Translations under genes and position numbers: made by a program
The notes under the pieces: generated by a model
What the model was told of the DNA's origin: nothing
Seen by the model: the letters and a program-made list of their open reading frames with translations, nothing else
Databases searched by the model: none
Part shown: positions 4,904 to 6,405 of the stretch, piece by piece
Numbering within the stretch: position 1 is the stretch's first letter
How the letters are laid out: each line of letters starts with the position of its first letter
Source of the DNA: Atopobiaceae bacterium
GTDB taxonomy: Bacteria > Actinomycetota > Coriobacteriia > Coriobacteriales > Atopobiaceae
Direction of reading: 5' to 3'
DNA length: 6,405 bases
NCBI GenBank assembly: GCA_017510875.1
Contig: JAFWLX010000290.1
Span: 1-6,405, forward strand

Positions 4904-6100
4904 CTACTTTTGCACGACGGCCTCCACCGTTGTGCCCTGCGAGGTCTTGGCTGTTTCTTGCTCAGCGGCCTCAGCCTCAAGCTGCTGCTCGGTCTCGGCT
5001 TCCCGCTCGCGCTTTTCTATCCAGCGATCCAGCTGAATCTTAAGGAACGCCGCGGTGGGCACGGCCACGAGCATGCCGGCAATGCCGCCCACGGCGCCAC
5101 CGGCAATAAGCGCTGCCACCACCAGAATGGGATGCACCTCAACGCTGTTGGACAGCAGACGCGGGTTAATGATATTACCGTCAACAAACATCACCACTGC
5201 CATGGCAATAAGGCCCGCAATCATCTTTGCCCAGTCGCCCGTAGGGGCACACATAAGCACGACCGAACCAAAGCCAACCGGCCCGCCCAGATAGGGAATC
5301 AGGTTGGCAAGGCCCGTAAGCAGGCCAATTACCGGTCCGTACGGTACGCCAATGGCGGTGAGCACCACACCCGAAAGCACTCCCACGATAAGCGCGTCAA
5401 CGCCCTGTCCCCTGAAGTAACCCGAGAACACGCGGTCGGCGTCGGTTGCCAAACGCTTGATGTCAATGTGCGTGCCATGCCTAAACAAGGCGTTGGCCAA
5501 CCTGGCAAGATACTCGCTTACGCGCGGGCCGTCGATGAGGAAGTACACACAGAAGATGACCGCAAACAGGATGGTGCTGGCCGCGTTGGTGACCCCGTTG
5601 AAGGTGGTAAGCAGCACGCTGTCGCCGCCGGTCGAGAGCACGCCCCAGCTTTGCAGCATCTCTTCTGCCCTAGAAAGCAGCTCGGAGAAGTTGCCCCTAA
5701 AGTCACCAATAAGGTCTTGGATGGTGTTCCAATTGAGGCTGGCCAAGCTATGCGTAATCATCAACAGCAGAAGGAAGACGATGGCCAAGAGGAACAGCGC
5801 AATCAGCACCATGCTGATGATTACCGACACCGCACGGCGCTTCTCGGGATTATCAAGTAAGAGCTTGCGTTCCCTAAGGAAGGTCGACACGCGTTTGACC
5901 AGCGGATTGATGATGTAGCTGAATGCGGCACCATAGATCATGGGCTCGAGCACCGCGCACGCAAGGTTCCAGATGGTTGCAATCACGGGCGAGGCCGAGA
6001 GAAGGATCATGAAAACTGCAGCCGTAAGCAGCACCGTCGCGCTTGCGTAGATGCACACCTTGGCATAACGCGGGTCAACGCGCTCAAAAAACTTGTTCAT
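4904..6100 (-). CDS. AI-2E family (UPF0118/PerM-type) membrane transporter
   Basis: A 398-residue polytopic inner-membrane protein. Hydrophobic segments lie at about 14-36, 41-64, 90-117, 165-188, 232-254, 256-283, 290-308 and 323-354, with a mostly polar stretch at about 118-160 that is typical of the family. The C-terminal half has the family-like signatures GYFRGQGVDALIVGVLSG at 227-244, NLIPYLGGPVG at 266-276 and NIINPRLLSNSVEVHP at 309-324. The last 45 residues form a charged Glu/Ala/Gln-rich cytoplasmic tail. Relatives export small molecules or ions (autoinducer-2 for TqsA, sodium or lithium/proton exchange in some halophiles); substrate here is unknown. Start is ATG 6100 with AAAGGGG at 6110-6116 nine bases upstream. 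An in-frame GTG at 6121 has no ribosome site. It is first in a likely operon with coaX. Confidence 0.88.
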   Translation of the reverse strand: MNKFFERVDPRYAKVCIYASATVLLTAAVFMILLSASPVIATIWNLACAVLEPMIYGAAFSYIINPLVKRVSTFLRERKLLLDNPEKRRAVSVIISMVLIALFLLAIVFLLLLMITHSLASLNWNTIQDLIGDFRGNFSELLSRAEEMLQSWGVLSTGGDSVLLTTFNGVTNAASTILFAVIFCVYFLIDGPRVSEYLARLANALFRHGTHIDIKRLATDADRVFSGYFRGQGVDALIVGVLSGVVLTAIGVPYGPVIGLLTGLANLIPYLGGPVGFGSVVLMCAPTGDWAKMIAGLIAMAVVMFVDGNIINPRLLSNSVEVHPILVVAALIAGGAVGGIAGMLVAVPTAAFLKIQLDRWIEKREREAETEQQLEAEAAEQETAKTSQGTTVEAVVQK

Positions 6101-6109
6101 ACTGTTTTG

Positions 6110-6116
6110 CCCCTTT
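6110..6116 (-). promoter_or_regulatory. Ribosome binding site deciding the transporter start
   Basis: AAAGGGG on the minus strand, nine bases before ATG 6100. It lies inside the frame that would start at GTG 6121, so the longer form is unlikely. Confidence 0.7.
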
Positions 6117-6152
6117 GGCACATGGCGTGCTTAGTAGGTGGTTGTAACCTGC

Positions 6153-6158
6153 GGTATG
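6153..6158 (-). promoter_or_regulatory. Weak -10 candidate for the transporter-coaX operon
   Basis: On the minus strand the text GTGCTAACATACC gives a TAACAT-like box roughly 50 bases before the ATG. No consensus -35 is visible at 16-18 bases, so this is only a candidate. Confidence 0.22.
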
Positions 6159-6237
6159 TTAGCACGGAAATGGCAGAGTTGTCCTGCGTGCTATCATCAA
6201 GGCTAACAGAGCTGTACGCAGCAGGCTACCTTGCACG

Positions 6238-6405
6238 GCCCGACCGGACGGCGACCCTCGGGGCTCCGCTTCGGCTAAGCGCTCCGCCCTTACGGCGCGG
6301 CAGCTGCGGAACTCGCGCCTCCCTTCGGGGCGCTGCCCCGAAGGGTTTTGTAAGAGCCCTTCGGGCCGTGACATGCCACTGGCATGTCACGCTCGCTCCC
6401 GCCGC
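6238..6405. repeat. GC-rich palindrome cluster, no gene
   Basis: This stretch carries several short inverted repeats: GCAGCTGC (6300-6307), CCCTTCGGGGC-GCT-GCCCCGAAGGG (6321-6345), GCCC-TTC-GGGC (6356-6366) and GTGACATGCC-ACT-GGCATGTCAC (6368-6390, perfect 10-bp stem). Motifs such as GCTCCGCTTCGGC recur in spirit along it. A 71-codon open frame on the minus strand crosses it but is arginine/proline-rich, lacks a ribosome site and follows the repeats, so I see no gene. It resembles a clustered extragenic repeat and continues past the window edge. Confidence 0.5.
6321..6349 (+). terminator. Strong plus-strand intrinsic terminator
   Basis: CCCTTCGGGGC (6321-6331) and GCCCCGAAGGG (6335-6345) form a perfect 11-bp stem with a GCT loop, followed at once by TTTT (6346-6349). 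The T-run makes it directional for rightward transcription, yet no plus-strand gene precedes it within about 2.3 kb. An alternative stem, GCGCC 6315-6319 with GGCGC 6329-6333, would exclude it. Confidence 0.6.

Noticed and set aside
4727..5860. A 377-codon plus-strand frame opposite the transporter gene.
   Set aside because: It encodes a His/Gln/Arg-rich sequence without domain similarity and is antisense to a well-supported membrane protein and to the start of coaX.
6159..6374. A 71-codon minus-strand frame in the right-hand intergenic region.
   Set aside because: It is built from palindromic repeats, has no ribosome site and an Arg/Pro-rich sequence.

Overview
The window looks like chromosomal DNA of a high-GC actinobacterium of the class Coriobacteriia, most likely near Olsenella, Atopobium or Collinsella. 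This is inferred from protein character, strong GC preference at third codon positions, good Shine-Dalgarno sites and the style of the intergenic palindromes. It has not been tested by a search. No phage, transposase, CRISPR, tRNA or rRNA gene was seen.

Layout, left to right. (1) 107-955 (+) encodes a 282-residue protein resembling only the C-terminal chaperone part of trigger factor, followed by a long perfect hairpin. (2) 956-1362 is a convergent intergenic region. It holds that hairpin, a possible 43-codon minus-strand ORF or gene remnant, a REP-like hairpin flanked by a 13-bp direct repeat, and the rpmE terminator. (3) rpmE (bL31) lies on the minus strand. Its zinc ribbon is intact and it carries an Ala/Lys/Glu-rich tail that about doubles its length. 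Its 5' leader can fold into two hairpins, consistent with autoregulation by the ribosomal protein. (4) Divergently, 2017-3453 (+) encodes a fused dihydropteroate synthase-HPPK (FolP-FolK), which catalyses two consecutive steps of folate synthesis. (5) A 197-residue degenerate biotin-protein-ligase-like ORF overlaps its 3' end and is probably translationally coupled. (6) Facing it on the minus strand is an operon of an AI-2E-family membrane protein and coaX (type III pantothenate kinase). coaX and the ligase-like gene overlap tail to tail. (7) 6122-6405 is non-coding, GC-rich and palindrome-rich, with one strong plus-strand intrinsic terminator.

The gene set is housekeeping cofactor metabolism (folate, coenzyme A, a vestige of biotinylation) plus ribosome and chaperone functions. 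The most unusual items are the trigger-factor-like protein without ribosome-binding or FKBP domains, the ligase-like protein whose catalytic lysine position is glycine, the long-tailed bL31 with its leader, and the palindrome cluster at the right edge. I found no convincing multi-gene novel system.
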